Positions 15,286 to 23,273 of a stretch of 40,344 bases of DNA are shown one piece after another (the first letter of the stretch is position 1; every line of letters begins with the position of its first letter). The stretch is taken from assembly GCA_020638595.1 (NCBI GenBank), contig JACKIG010000034.1:1-40344 (forward strand), read 5' to 3'. The stretch is from Rhodospirillaceae bacterium. GTDB lineage: Bacteria > Pseudomonadota > Alphaproteobacteria > DSM-16000 > Inquilinaceae. The notes beneath the pieces are model-generated. The model was not told where the DNA came from. It saw only the letters and a list, made by a program, of their open reading frames with translations, and did not search any database. Both the position numbers and the translations under genes were made by a program.

Positions 15286-17991
15286 ATGTCCGTCCGCAAT
15301 CTGGACTATCTGTTCAAGCCGAAATCCATCGCCGTGATCGGCGCCAGCAAGCGCCCGCAATCCGTGGGCGCGGTGCTGTCGCACAACCTGTTCAATGCGG
15401 GCTTCGACGGGCCGGTCATGCCCGTCAATCCGCATGAGCAGTCGATCGAGGCGACGCTGTGCTACCCCTCCATCGCCGATCTGCCGATCACGCCGGACCT
15501 GGCGGTCGTCGTGACGCCGCCCAAGAGCGTGCCCGGCGTCATCGCCGAGCTGGGCGAACGCGGCACCAAGGGCGTGATCGTCGTCACCGCCGGATTCGGC
15601 GAGGGCGAGGATGACGGCGGGAAGGCGCTGATACAGCAGGCGCTCGACATCGCCAAGCCGCACCTGATGCGCATCATCGGCCCGAACTGCCTGGGCATCA
15701 TGGTGCCCGGCCACGGCGTGAACGCCAGCTTCGTGCACATCAATCCGCTGCCCGGCAACATCGCCTTCCTGACCCAGTCCGGGGCGATCGCAACCTCGGT
15801 CGTCGACTGGGCGACCTATCGCGGCATCGGCTTCTCGCACATGGTCTCGCTCGGCAACATGGCCGATGTCGATTTCGGCGACATGCTGGACTACCTGGCT
15901 GCCGATCCCAACACCCGCGCCATCCTGATGTACATCGAGTCGGTGACGGAGGCGCGGAAGTTCATGTCCGCCGGCCGCGCGGCCGCCCGCATCAAGCCGG
16001 TGATCGTGCTGAAGGCCGGCCGCAACGAGGCCGCGGCCAAGGCGGCCACCAGCCATACCGGGGCGCTGGCGGGGTCCGACGCCGTCTATGACGCCGCCAT
16101 CCGCCGGGCCGGCATGCTGCGCGTGTTCACCATGGTGCAGCTGTTCGATGCCGTGGAAACCCTGGCCACCGGCATGCGGATCAAGGGCGAACGGCTGAGC
16201 ATCCTGACCAACGGGGGCGGCGTCGGCGTGCTGGCGACGGAATCGCTGATCGACGCCGGCGGCACCCTGGCCGACATCGCGCCCGAGACGATCGAGAAGC
16301 TGAACGCCGTCCTGCCCCCCACCTGGTCCAAGGGCAATCCCGTCGACATCATCGGCGATGCGCCGGGTTCGCGCTATTCCGCGGCGCTGGAGGGCCTGCT
16401 GGAAGACCCCAACACCGATGCGGTGCTGGTGCTGAACTGCCCGCAGGCGATCGCCGACAGCGTTGAGGCCGCCGACGCCGTCGTCGAGACCTTGAGCAAG
16501 CGGCGCGCGGCACCGGTCTTGACGAACTGGCTGGGCGAGGGGGCGGCGGCGGACGCGCGCAAGCTGTTCGCCAAGCACAGGATCCCGACCTACGAAACGC
16601 CGGGGCAGGCGGCGACCGCCTTCATGCATCTGGTGGACTACAAGCGCAATCAGGAGTTGTTGCTGCAAACGCCGCCGTCGGTGGCGGAGCTGTTCGATCC
16701 CGACGTCGACCGCGCCCGCGCGGTCATCCACAAGGCATTGGACGAAGGGCGCGAGGTCCTGACCGAACCGGAGGCGAAGAACGTCCTGGACGCCTATGCC
16801 ATCCCGGTGGTGCGCACGCTGGTTGCCGCCAATCCCGAGGCGGCGGCGAAATGCGCGGAGGAGATCGGCAAGCCGGTGGCCCTGAAGATCCTGTCGCCCG
16901 ACATCACCCACAAGAGCGACAAGGGCGGCGTGCGGCTGAACCTGGGCACGCCGGACGAGGTGCATTGGGCGGCCGCGCGCATGCTCGCCAACCTGACGGC
17001 GCTGGAACCGGACGCCCGCATCGAAGGCTTCACCGTGCAGGAAATGGCCAAGATGCCGGGCGCGCGCGAGCTGATCCTGGGCATCGCCGAAGATCCGATC
17101 TTCGGCGCGGTCCTGCTGTTCGGCCGGGGCGGCACCCAGGTGGAGGTTGTGCAGGACAAGGTCATCGCGCTGCCGCCGCTGAACATGGTGCTGGCGCGCG
17201 AGATGATGACCCGCACCCGCATCTACAAGGAGATGCAGGCCTACCGCAACGTCAAGGCGGTCGACCTGGACGCCGTCGCGCTGACCATGATCAAGCTGTC
17301 GCAGATGGTCACGGACCTGACCGAGGTGGAGGAGCTGGACATCAACCCGCTGTTTGCCAGCGATGCCGGGGTGCTGGCGCTGGATGCCCGCATCAAGGTG
17401 CGCCCGCCGCTGGCCAAGGGCAGCCCGCGGCGTACCGCCATCCGCCCGGTGCCCCATTGGCTGAAGAAGACCGAGACGATCGAGGACGGCCGGCAGTTCC
17501 TGCTGCGCCCGATCGTGCCGGAGGACCTGCCGCTGATCCAGGAGATGGTCAGCCGTTGCACGACGGAGGACACGCGCCTGCGCTTCTTCGCGCCGTTGAA
17601 GGAGCTGCCGATGAGTGCCGCCCAGCGGCTGACCCAGATCGACTACGACCGCGAGATGGCGATGGTCGCCGTCGGCAAGGAAGACGGCGAGGCCAGGATC
17701 TTCGGCGTGGTCCGCATCACCGCCGATCCGGACAACGAACGGGCGGAATACGCGGTCATGGTGCGGTCCGACATGAAGGGCAACGGCCTGGGCTGGAAGC
17801 TGATGCAGGAGATCCTGGACTATGCCCGCGGTCGCGGCATCCGCGAGGTGTTCGGGGAGGTCCTGCGCGAAAACCGCACCATGCTGAAGATGTGCAGCGA
17901 GCTCGGGTTCCACCAGGCGATCCATCCGGATGAGCCGCGCATGGTGGACGTGACCGTCGACCTGACCAAACCCCTGGCGCCGCCTGCTTGA
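15286..17991 (+). CDS. ADP-forming acyl-CoA ligase fused to GNAT acetyltransferase (Pat/ACD type)
   Basis: A 901-residue cytoplasmic fusion. Domains in order: CoA-binding Rossmann (about 8-105, with PKSIAVIGASKRPQSVG); succinyl-CoA-ligase-like domains (about 150-460), holding GPNCLGIM, LTQSGAIATS and SHTGALAGSDAVYDAA with His257; an ATP-grasp domain (about 490-715), with KILSPDITHKSDKGGV and LFGRGGTQVEV; and a GNAT domain (about 733-895), with LRPIVPEDLPLIQEM and a degenerate acetyl-CoA loop near VRSDMKGNGLGWKLMQ. Members act as protein lysine acetyltransferases (Pat/PatZ) or ADP-forming acetate-CoA ligases. Retention of His257, which carries phosphate in active ligases, suggests this one may be catalytic. 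GGGAG precedes the ATG at 15286. Confidence 0.9.
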   Translation: MSVRNLDYLFKPKSIAVIGASKRPQSVGAVLSHNLFNAGFDGPVMPVNPHEQSIEATLCYPSIADLPITPDLAVVVTPPKSVPGVIAELGERGTKGVIVVTAGFGEGEDDGGKALIQQALDIAKPHLMRIIGPNCLGIMVPGHGVNASFVHINPLPGNIAFLTQSGAIATSVVDWATYRGIGFSHMVSLGNMADVDFGDMLDYLAADPNTRAILMYIESVTEARKFMSAGRAAARIKPVIVLKAGRNEAAAKAATSHTGALAGSDAVYDAAIRRAGMLRVFTMVQLFDAVETLATGMRIKGERLSILTNGGGVGVLATESLIDAGGTLADIAPETIEKLNAVLPPTWSKGNPVDIIGDAPGSRYSAALEGLLEDPNTDAVLVLNCPQAIADSVEAADAVVETLSKRRAAPVLTNWLGEGAAADARKLFAKHRIPTYETPGQAATAFMHLVDYKRNQELLLQTPPSVAELFDPDVDRARAVIHKALDEGREVLTEPEAKNVLDAYAIPVVRTLVAANPEAAAKCAEEIGKPVALKILSPDITHKSDKGGVRLNLGTPDEVHWAAARMLANLTALEPDARIEGFTVQEMAKMPGARELILGIAEDPIFGAVLLFGRGGTQVEVVQDKVIALPPLNMVLAREMMTRTRIYKEMQAYRNVKAVDLDAVALTMIKLSQMVTDLTEVEELDINPLFASDAGVLALDARIKVRPPLAKGSPRRTAIRPVPHWLKKTETIEDGRQFLLRPIVPEDLPLIQEMVSRCTTEDTRLRFFAPLKELPMSAAQRLTQIDYDREMAMVAVGKEDGEARIFGVVRITADPDNERAEYAVMVRSDMKGNGLGWKLMQEILDYARGRGIREVFGEVLRENRTMLKMCSELGFHQAIHPDEPRMVDVTVDLTKPLAPPA

Positions 17992-18244
17992 CGCATGATG
18001 GTATCGGGCTGATCCCAGCCTCGCCGATCACGGCGATCCGACGGGATTGAATCCGGCCCTATCGGGATCGATGGTGTGTGGGCGAGCGCCGCCTTGCCGG
18101 GCCTGCGGCGCCTGCCCCCCATCCGCGACATCTGCCAATCCGGGCCTGTCGGGGTTCGGGGCGCCTCTGCATTTCCCATAGTTGCTGATTGTCGGTGGGT
18201 GTGAATGCGGGAATTGTCGCCGGTAGTGCGGCGGAGAGGAGGCA

Positions 18245-18316
18245 ATGCGCAAAGACGTTGCAAACGTCAAAGGGAATTGCTCAGAATTTTTCACCACCTC
18301 GTTCATCAATTATTAG
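18245..18316 (+). CDS. Possible 23-residue leader peptide
   Basis: A short frame, ATG at 18245 to TAG at 18314-18316, encodes MRKDVANVKGNCSEFFTTSF followed by INY. A very strong GGAGAGGAGG lies directly upstream (18233-18242), although the spacer to the ATG is only two bases. It precedes the globin-coupled receptor by 87 bases, with a hairpin between. It could be a regulatory leader or a chance frame. No homologue is recognised. Confidence 0.3.
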   Translation: MRKDVANVKGNCSEFFTTSFINY

Positions 18317-18342
18317 TCTCTTAACGTTCAAATTACCAAATC

Positions 18343-18364
18343 CCGGTGGCATTGCCGCCACCGG
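18343..18364 (+). promoter_or_regulatory. Hairpin in the leader of the globin-coupled receptor
   Basis: CCGGTGGC (18343-18350) and GCCACCGG (18357-18364) form a perfect 8-bp stem with an ATTGCC loop, 39 bases before the receptor ATG. No T-run follows. Together with the upstream short frame it has the outline of an attenuator, but there are no obvious alternative pairings. Confidence 0.35.
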
Positions 18365-18403
18365 CGGCAAGGGTATCCCTTCCAATTTCAGGAGTTGGCA
18401 TCC

Positions 18404-19735
18404 ATGGCGGATGAGAGCAGGCGACTGAGGTTTGTGGGCATCGACGACGAGACGTGTGCTCTCTTGCGGCAGTTCAAGACCCTGATCGCGGGCGAGATCG
18501 AGCGCATTCTCGGCCAGTTCTACACCGCCATCCGGGAGTTTCCCGATGCCTGGACGCTGATCGGCAGCGAAGCCCGGGTGCCCAACCTGATCGCCGCCCA
18601 GAAGCGGCATTGGCTGAAGCTGTTCGAGGGCGACTTCAGCGACAGCTATTTCCAGTCGGTACGCCAGGTCGGACTGGCGCATGTGCGCATCGGGCTGGAG
18701 CCGAGCTGGTATCTCGGCGCCTATGGCCGCATCCTGCCGCTGCTGCACCGCGAGGTCTTGAAGGCCCACCGACGCAAGCCCGACCTTGCCGCCGCAATGA
18801 TCGAAGCGGTGGACCGGGCGATCATGCTGGACGCCGAAACCAGCGTGACCGTCTATCTTGAAGAGGCGCGCAACCAGTACAACCAGAAACTCCAGGACAT
18901 CACGTCGGCGTTCAACGATCAGATCTCCGGCATTGTCGGCGAACTGGCGCACGAGGCGGCGGGAACCCGTTCGCTGGCCGATACGATCGCCAACATGGCC
19001 GAAGTGACCCGGACGCAGACATGCTCGGCCGCGTCGGGTGCCGAGGAGGTCAGCGGCAACGCGCAATCCATCGCCGCCGCAACCGAGGAGCTATCGAACG
19101 CCATCCACGAGGTCAGCCTTCAGATCCACCGCCTGTCGACCATTGCCGACGAGGCGGTGTCCCGCGTGGTCGAGGGCAACGGCCACGCCGAGACGCTGAC
19201 GGTCGCGGCCGGCCGGATCGGCGAGGTGCTGACGCTGATCCAGGGGATTGCCAAGCAGACCAATCTGTTGGCGCTGAACGCCACCATCGAGGCGCAACGC
19301 GCGGGCGAGGCCGGGCGCGGCTTTGCCGTCGTCGCGTCCGAGGTCAAGACGTTGGCCCGCCAGACCGCCGAAGCGACGGCCAGCATCGATGCGTCGATCA
19401 GCGAGATGCGGTCCAGCACCGAAGCCGTCTCTGCGGCATTGCAGATGATCCATCAGGTCGTCGGCACGACGCGGGAGACGGCAACGGCCATCGCCGCCGT
19501 GGTGGAGGAGCAGACGGCGACCACCGGCGACATCGCGCGCAGTGTCGATCACGCCGCGCAGGGGTCGTCGGTCGTCTCCCACAATGTGTCGTCGTTGAAC
19601 GAGCAGGCCGGGTCCACCACCCGGCTGGCGGGCAAGCTTCAGGCGGCGGCAACGGCGCTTGACGCCACGATGCTGAAACTGCGGGAATCCGCGGACAACT
19701 TCACCAGGACGATCGGAAGCGCGCGCTGTGCCTGA
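18404..19735 (+). CDS. Globin-coupled chemoreceptor (HemAT-like aerotaxis transducer)
   Basis: A soluble 443-residue oxygen or redox sensor linked to a chemotaxis output domain. The N-terminal globin (about 1-165) has the proximal haem ligand His93 in LAHVRIGLEPSWYLGAY. This HxR/K-IG context is diagnostic of globin-coupled sensors. Tyr40 in GQFYTAI is a candidate distal residue. No membrane segment is visible. The C-terminal methyl-accepting domain has the tip IAKQTNLLALNATIEAQRAG. Family members such as HemAT mediate aerotaxis. GGAG lies 9 bases before the ATG at 18404; an earlier TTG at 18395 is too close to it. The stop codon lies inside a terminator stem shared with the convergent gene. 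Confidence 0.93.
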   Translation: MADESRRLRFVGIDDETCALLRQFKTLIAGEIERILGQFYTAIREFPDAWTLIGSEARVPNLIAAQKRHWLKLFEGDFSDSYFQSVRQVGLAHVRIGLEPSWYLGAYGRILPLLHREVLKAHRRKPDLAAAMIEAVDRAIMLDAETSVTVYLEEARNQYNQKLQDITSAFNDQISGIVGELAHEAAGTRSLADTIANMAEVTRTQTCSAASGAEEVSGNAQSIAAATEELSNAIHEVSLQIHRLSTIADEAVSRVVEGNGHAETLTVAAGRIGEVLTLIQGIAKQTNLLALNATIEAQRAGEAGRGFAVVASEVKTLARQTAEATASIDASISEMRSSTEAVSAALQMIHQVVGTTRETATAIAAVVEEQTATTGDIARSVDHAAQGSSVVSHNVSSLNEQAGSTTRLAGKLQAAATALDATMLKLRESADNFTRTIGSARCA

Positions 19736-19750
19736 GCCTGCGGCTCAGGC
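19730..19750. terminator. Bidirectional terminator containing both convergent stop codons
   Basis: GCCTGAGCC (19730-19738), a TGC loop, and GGCTCAGGC (19742-19750) make a perfect 9-bp stem. The TGA of the plus-strand receptor (19733-19735) and the TGA of the minus-strand gene (19745-19747) each lie in an arm. The T-rich tail is weak on both sides. Confidence 0.6.
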
Positions 19751-20095
19751 GTGCGTCTTGCGTTCGCGCCAGCTGAACGGGCCGGTGCGCTCGTACAGCC
19801 AGGGGTATTGCGACACCATCTTGCGCGCCTTGGTCAGGCGGAAGGCGAAGATGATGATGACCAGCATGACCGCGAAATCGATCAGGAAGCCGGTCCAGGT
19901 CAGCATCACGCCGTTGAACAGGCCGTAGATCAGGAAGCGGTTGCCCGCGGCCAGCAGCAGGGCAAAGGGCACGCCCTTTGCCAGCGGCTGCCAGGTGTTG
20001 GCCAGGGCCTGGCCCGTCAGGAATGCTGCCCCGCCGGCCAGGATGATCGTCAGCCCGATATAGACGCCGATCGTGGTCCCGATGATGTCGATCAT
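19745..20095 (-). CDS. Small membrane protein of the liv operon (DUF6867-like)
   Basis: A 116-residue integral membrane protein with three likely helices, about 5-28, 43-63 and 66-88, and a basic cytoplasmic tail ending in SWRERKTHA. Blocks such as GLTIILAGGAAFLTGQALANTW resemble a small uncharacterised family that I recall lying beside branched-chain amino-acid transporter genes in alphaproteobacteria; the family number is from memory. It begins 30 bases after livF with GGCAGG upstream, so it is the last gene of this operon. A role in assembling or modulating the transporter is possible but unproven. Confidence 0.75.
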   Translation of the reverse strand: MIDIIGTTIGVYIGLTIILAGGAAFLTGQALANTWQPLAKGVPFALLLAAGNRFLIYGLFNGVMLTWTGFLIDFAVMLVIIIFAFRLTKARKMVSQYPWLYERTGPFSWRERKTHA

Positions 20096-20125
20096 GGCCG
20101 CACCGCCTGCCTGCGCTCCGCCGCC

Positions 20126-20845
20126 TCACCCATGGCCGCCTTCCAGATAGGCGGCCCGTACCTCTTCATTGGCCAGCAGTTCCTGCCCCGTGCCGGTCAG
20201 CGTGATCTCGCCCGTCACCATGACATAGCCGCGATGGGCCAGGCGCAGCGCATGGAAGGCGTTCTGTTCCACCAGGAACACGGTCACGCCCTGCTTGCGG
20301 TTGATCTCGCCGATCACCTGGAAGATCTGCTTGACGATCATCGGCGCCAGGCCCAGCGACGGTTCGTCCAGCAGCAAGAGGCGCGGCCGGCTCATCAGCG
20401 CACGGCCGATGGCCAGCATCTGCTGTTCGCCGCCCGACAGCGTGCCGCCGCGTTGCGCCTCGCGCTCCTTCAGGCGCGGGAACAGCACGAAGACCCGTTC
20501 CAGGTCCTCGGCGAAATAGGCGGGATCCGCCGACAGCGCCCCCATCTGCAGGTTTTCCAGCACCGTCATCCGCGGGAAGATGCGCCGGCCTTCCGGGGCC
20601 TGGGCGATGCCGCCGCGCATGATCTCGTAGGTGGACGTGGCGGTGATGTCGCGCCCGTCGAAGGTGATCTGCCCGCGGGCCGCACGGGGGCTGCCGCAGA
20701 TCGTCATCAGCAGGGTCGACTTGCCGGCGCCGTTGGCGCCGATCAGCGTGACGATCTCCCCCTCTTCGACCTGAAGGTTGACGCCTTTCAGCGCCTCGAT
20801 GGCGCCGTAGAAGGTGTGGACGCCGGAAATGGACAGCAGGGTCAT
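20126..20845 (-). CDS. livF: Branched-chain amino-acid ABC transporter ATPase LivF
   Basis: One of two ATPases of a HAAT-type importer, 239 residues. It has Walker A GANGAGKST (36-44), signature LSGGEQQML, Walker B LLLLDEP, and the LivF-typical blocks HTFYGAIEALKGV, GIAQAPEGRRIFPRMTVLEN and FLVEQNAFHALRLAHRGYV. The length is normal. It starts 10 bases after livG in the order livH-livM-livG-livF, and the small membrane protein gene follows. The substrate (leucine-type amino acids, or possibly amides or urea) cannot be told without the binding protein. Confidence 0.93.
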   Translation of the reverse strand: MTLLSISGVHTFYGAIEALKGVNLQVEEGEIVTLIGANGAGKSTLLMTICGSPRAARGQITFDGRDITATSTYEIMRGGIAQAPEGRRIFPRMTVLENLQMGALSADPAYFAEDLERVFVLFPRLKEREAQRGGTLSGGEQQMLAIGRALMSRPRLLLLDEPSLGLAPMIVKQIFQVIGEINRKQGVTVFLVEQNAFHALRLAHRGYVMVTGEITLTGTGQELLANEEVRAAYLEGGHG

Positions 20846-20855
20846 GGCCGTTCCC

Positions 20856-21698
20856 TCATGCCCCGGCCGATGCCTGCGACTGCGGCCCCTCGTCCTCTTC
20901 CTCGCCCAGATAGGCGCGGATCACGGCCGGGTCCGCCCGCACCTCCGCCGGCGTGCCGTCGGAGATCTTGCGGCCGTAGTCGAGGACGACGACGTGGTCG
21001 GAGATCTGCATGACCACGCTCATGTCATGCTCGATCAACAGGATGCCGATGCCGAAATCGTCGCGGATACCGGTGATCAGTTCGTTGAGTTGATGCGTCT
21101 CGCGCGGGTTCAGGCCGGCGGCCGGCTCGTCCAGGCACAAAAGCGCGGGGCCGGAGCACATGGCGCGGGCGATCTCCAGCCGGCGCTGGTCGCCATAGGG
21201 CAGGTTGCCGGCATCCTCGTCCGCCCGATGGGTCAGGTTGACGCGGTCCAGCCATTGGCGGGCTTTGTCGATCGCCGCCCGTTCGGCGTGGCGATAGCTG
21301 GGCAGGCCGAACATCCCGGCGATGGTTCCCACCGATGCGGCCATCAGGACGCGATGCTGGGCGACCAGCAGGTTTTCCAGCACGCTCATGTTCGCGAACA
21401 GGCGGATGTTCTGGAAGGTACGCGCGATGCCGGCGTGGCTGGCGATGTCGTGGCCTTCCATGCGCTCCAGCAGATAGCTGCGCGTGCCGCGGCACAGCGT
21501 CAGCATCCCCTCTGTCGCCTTGTAGAACCCGGTGAGGCAGTTGAAGACCGTGGTCTTGCCCGCGCCGTTGGGGCCGATGATGGCGGTGATCTCGCGTGGC
21601 CGGGCCACGAAAGACACATCGTCAATGGCCACCAGACCGCCGAAACGCATGGTCAGGTGGTCGACGGTCAGCAACGGCTGGCCCGCGGTGGCGGTCAT
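20856..21698 (-). CDS. livG: Branched-chain amino-acid ABC transporter ATPase LivG
   Basis: The second ATPase, 280 residues. Features are Walker A GPNGAGKT (42-49), GIARTFQNIRLFANMSVLENLLVA, and the signature region LPYGDQRRLEIARAM, where LSYGQQRR is the usual form. Walker B LLCLDEP, the block AAGLNPRETHQLNELI and the LLIEHDMSVVM switch region follow, all typical of LivG. The C-terminus has an acidic tail (EEEDEGPQ). The ATG at 21698 overlaps the livM stop as ATGA and has GGCAGG upstream. An in-frame ATG at 21758 would reach into livM and is unlikely. Confidence 0.93.
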   Translation of the reverse strand: MTATAGQPLLTVDHLTMRFGGLVAIDDVSFVARPREITAIIGPNGAGKTTVFNCLTGFYKATEGMLTLCRGTRSYLLERMEGHDIASHAGIARTFQNIRLFANMSVLENLLVAQHRVLMAASVGTIAGMFGLPSYRHAERAAIDKARQWLDRVNLTHRADEDAGNLPYGDQRRLEIARAMCSGPALLCLDEPAAGLNPRETHQLNELITGIRDDFGIGILLIEHDMSVVMQISDHVVVLDYGRKISDGTPAEVRADPAVIRAYLGEEEDEGPQSQASAGA

Positions 21699-23266
21699 TG
21701 CCCTGCCGCCTTTTCTGCCGGTGCGGCCGAAGGTTTCGGCAGGCGGGTGAACGGCCACAACTGTCGCGGCGGGGGCGGATGCAGACGCACCGACGGATCG
21801 CGATGGGACAGAAGCCCGCGCGGACGCCAGACCATGATCACCACCATCAGCGCGCCGAAGGCCAGCATGCGGTACTGCTCAAGGTCGCGGAAGATCTCGG
21901 GCATGCCGATCATCAGCACCGCCGCCAGCACGATGCCGGCCTGGCTTCCCATCCCGCCCAGCACGACGATGGCCAGGATGATGGCCGATTCGATGAACTG
22001 GAAGCTCTCCGGGCTGATGAAGCCCTGGCGCGTGGCGAAGAACGACCCGGCGACACCGCCGAAGCCGGCGCTGAACATGAAGGCCGCCAGCTTGATGTTG
22101 CGCCGGTTGATGCCCAGCGACTGGCAGGCGATGTCGTCTTCGCGCAGCGCTTCCCAAGCCCGGCCGATCGGCAGGCGGCGGACGCGCATGCTGACGAAAT
22201 TGACGAACAGCGCCAGCACCAGGATCAGATAGTAGAGGAAGATCACCCGGTGGATGCCGTTGTATTCCAGCCCGAACAGCTCATGGAAGGCGGTGACGCC
22301 CTCCGGCGGGCTGCGGTCGAATTCCGCCAACCCGAAGAAGCTGGGCCGGGCAATACCGGAAATCCCGTCGGGGCCGCCGGTGAATTCGAACCAGTTCAAC
22401 AGGATGACGCGGATGATCTCACCGAATCCAAGCGTGACGATGGCGAAATAGTCGCCGCGTAATCGCAGGACGGGAAACCCGAGAATCAGCCCGGCGCTGG
22501 ACGCCAGGACACCGGCAAGCGGCAGGCAGATCCAGAAGCTCCAGCCGAAATGCGTGCCCAGCAGCGCGTAGGAATACGCACCGACGGCGTAGAAGGCGAC
22601 GTAGCCCAGGTCCAGCAGCCCCGCCAGGCCGACAATGATGTTCAGACCCCAGGCGAGCATGATGTAGGTGAGGACCAGGGTCGCAAGGTCGATCCTGGAG
22701 CGGTTGTCGAAGATGAACGGCAATGCGATCGCAAACACGATGGCGATGGGGCCGATCAGCGTCGTCCAGCCGCGCATGCCGGCGGCGAAGGCGTCCAGGG
22801 ACCGGCCCCGCTCGGCCCGGCGTCCGGCACTGCCGCGCTGGCGCCAGACCAGCCAGGCCGCGCGCACGGCCAGGATTGCGCCGCCCGCCACCTGCATGAC
22901 CTGCAGCACCGGCGTCGGCGTCGGCGCTTCCGCCCCCAGCGCCTGCAGGATCGCCGCGACGATGTCGATCGGCGGCACGAAAACGCCAAGCACGGCGGCC
23001 GCGGTTGCGCCGATCAGCGCCGGCAAGGGGTGGCCTTCCCGCATGGCCACCAGGGCCAGCCGCCCGATGAAGGCGAACACGACGGCCACGCCGACATCGG
23101 CGAAGCGGGTGGCGATGGCCAGCCCGCCCAGCACCGTTTCCAGGTGGATGCCGACCATGGTGATGGCCAGCATCAGCACGATGAAGGCGGTGATGGCACA
23201 TTCGATCAGGGCGCTGCGCCACGGAAACGCCTGATCGCGACCGACGGTGTAGGCTGTTGAGCTCAT
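21695..23266 (-). CDS. livM: Branched-chain amino-acid ABC transporter permease LivM
   Basis: A long 523-residue permease with many hydrophobic segments. The N-terminal 160 residues form the extra membrane region seen in longer LivM proteins. The conserved core begins at TLVLTYIMLAWGLNIIVGLAGLLDLGYVAFYAVGAY and includes FPVLRLRGDYFAIVTLGFGEI, the EAA-like loop RAWEALREDDIACQSLGI, and FSAGFGGVAGSFFATRQGFI. The tail is proline- and alanine-rich. The start lies 7 bases after the livH stop, and the stop overlaps livG. It is longer than the E. coli protein (about 425). Confidence 0.93.
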   Translation of the reverse strand: MSSTAYTVGRDQAFPWRSALIECAITAFIVLMLAITMVGIHLETVLGGLAIATRFADVGVAVVFAFIGRLALVAMREGHPLPALIGATAAAVLGVFVPPIDIVAAILQALGAEAPTPTPVLQVMQVAGGAILAVRAAWLVWRQRGSAGRRAERGRSLDAFAAGMRGWTTLIGPIAIVFAIALPFIFDNRSRIDLATLVLTYIMLAWGLNIIVGLAGLLDLGYVAFYAVGAYSYALLGTHFGWSFWICLPLAGVLASSAGLILGFPVLRLRGDYFAIVTLGFGEIIRVILLNWFEFTGGPDGISGIARPSFFGLAEFDRSPPEGVTAFHELFGLEYNGIHRVIFLYYLILVLALFVNFVSMRVRRLPIGRAWEALREDDIACQSLGINRRNIKLAAFMFSAGFGGVAGSFFATRQGFISPESFQFIESAIILAIVVLGGMGSQAGIVLAAVLMIGMPEIFRDLEQYRMLAFGALMVVIMVWRPRGLLSHRDPSVRLHPPPPRQLWPFTRLPKPSAAPAEKAAGQ

Positions 23267-23273
23267 CGCTGCG

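Larger units (their letters stand above)
17992..18403. other. Long intergenic region upstream of the globin-coupled receptor
   Basis: This 412-base gap starts with a small CGCCG-ATCA-CGGCG hairpin (18022-18035) after the ligase gene. It ends with an AT-rich leader holding a 23-residue open frame and a hairpin (both listed separately). The middle, about 18040-18230, shows nothing I can name. Open frames across it on the minus strand have no family features. Confidence 0.55.

Noticed and set aside
15229..17925. Open frame of about 900 codons on the minus strand opposite the acyl-CoA ligase fusion
   Set aside because: Same antisense composition effect. The plus-strand product has complete domains and a good ribosome site.
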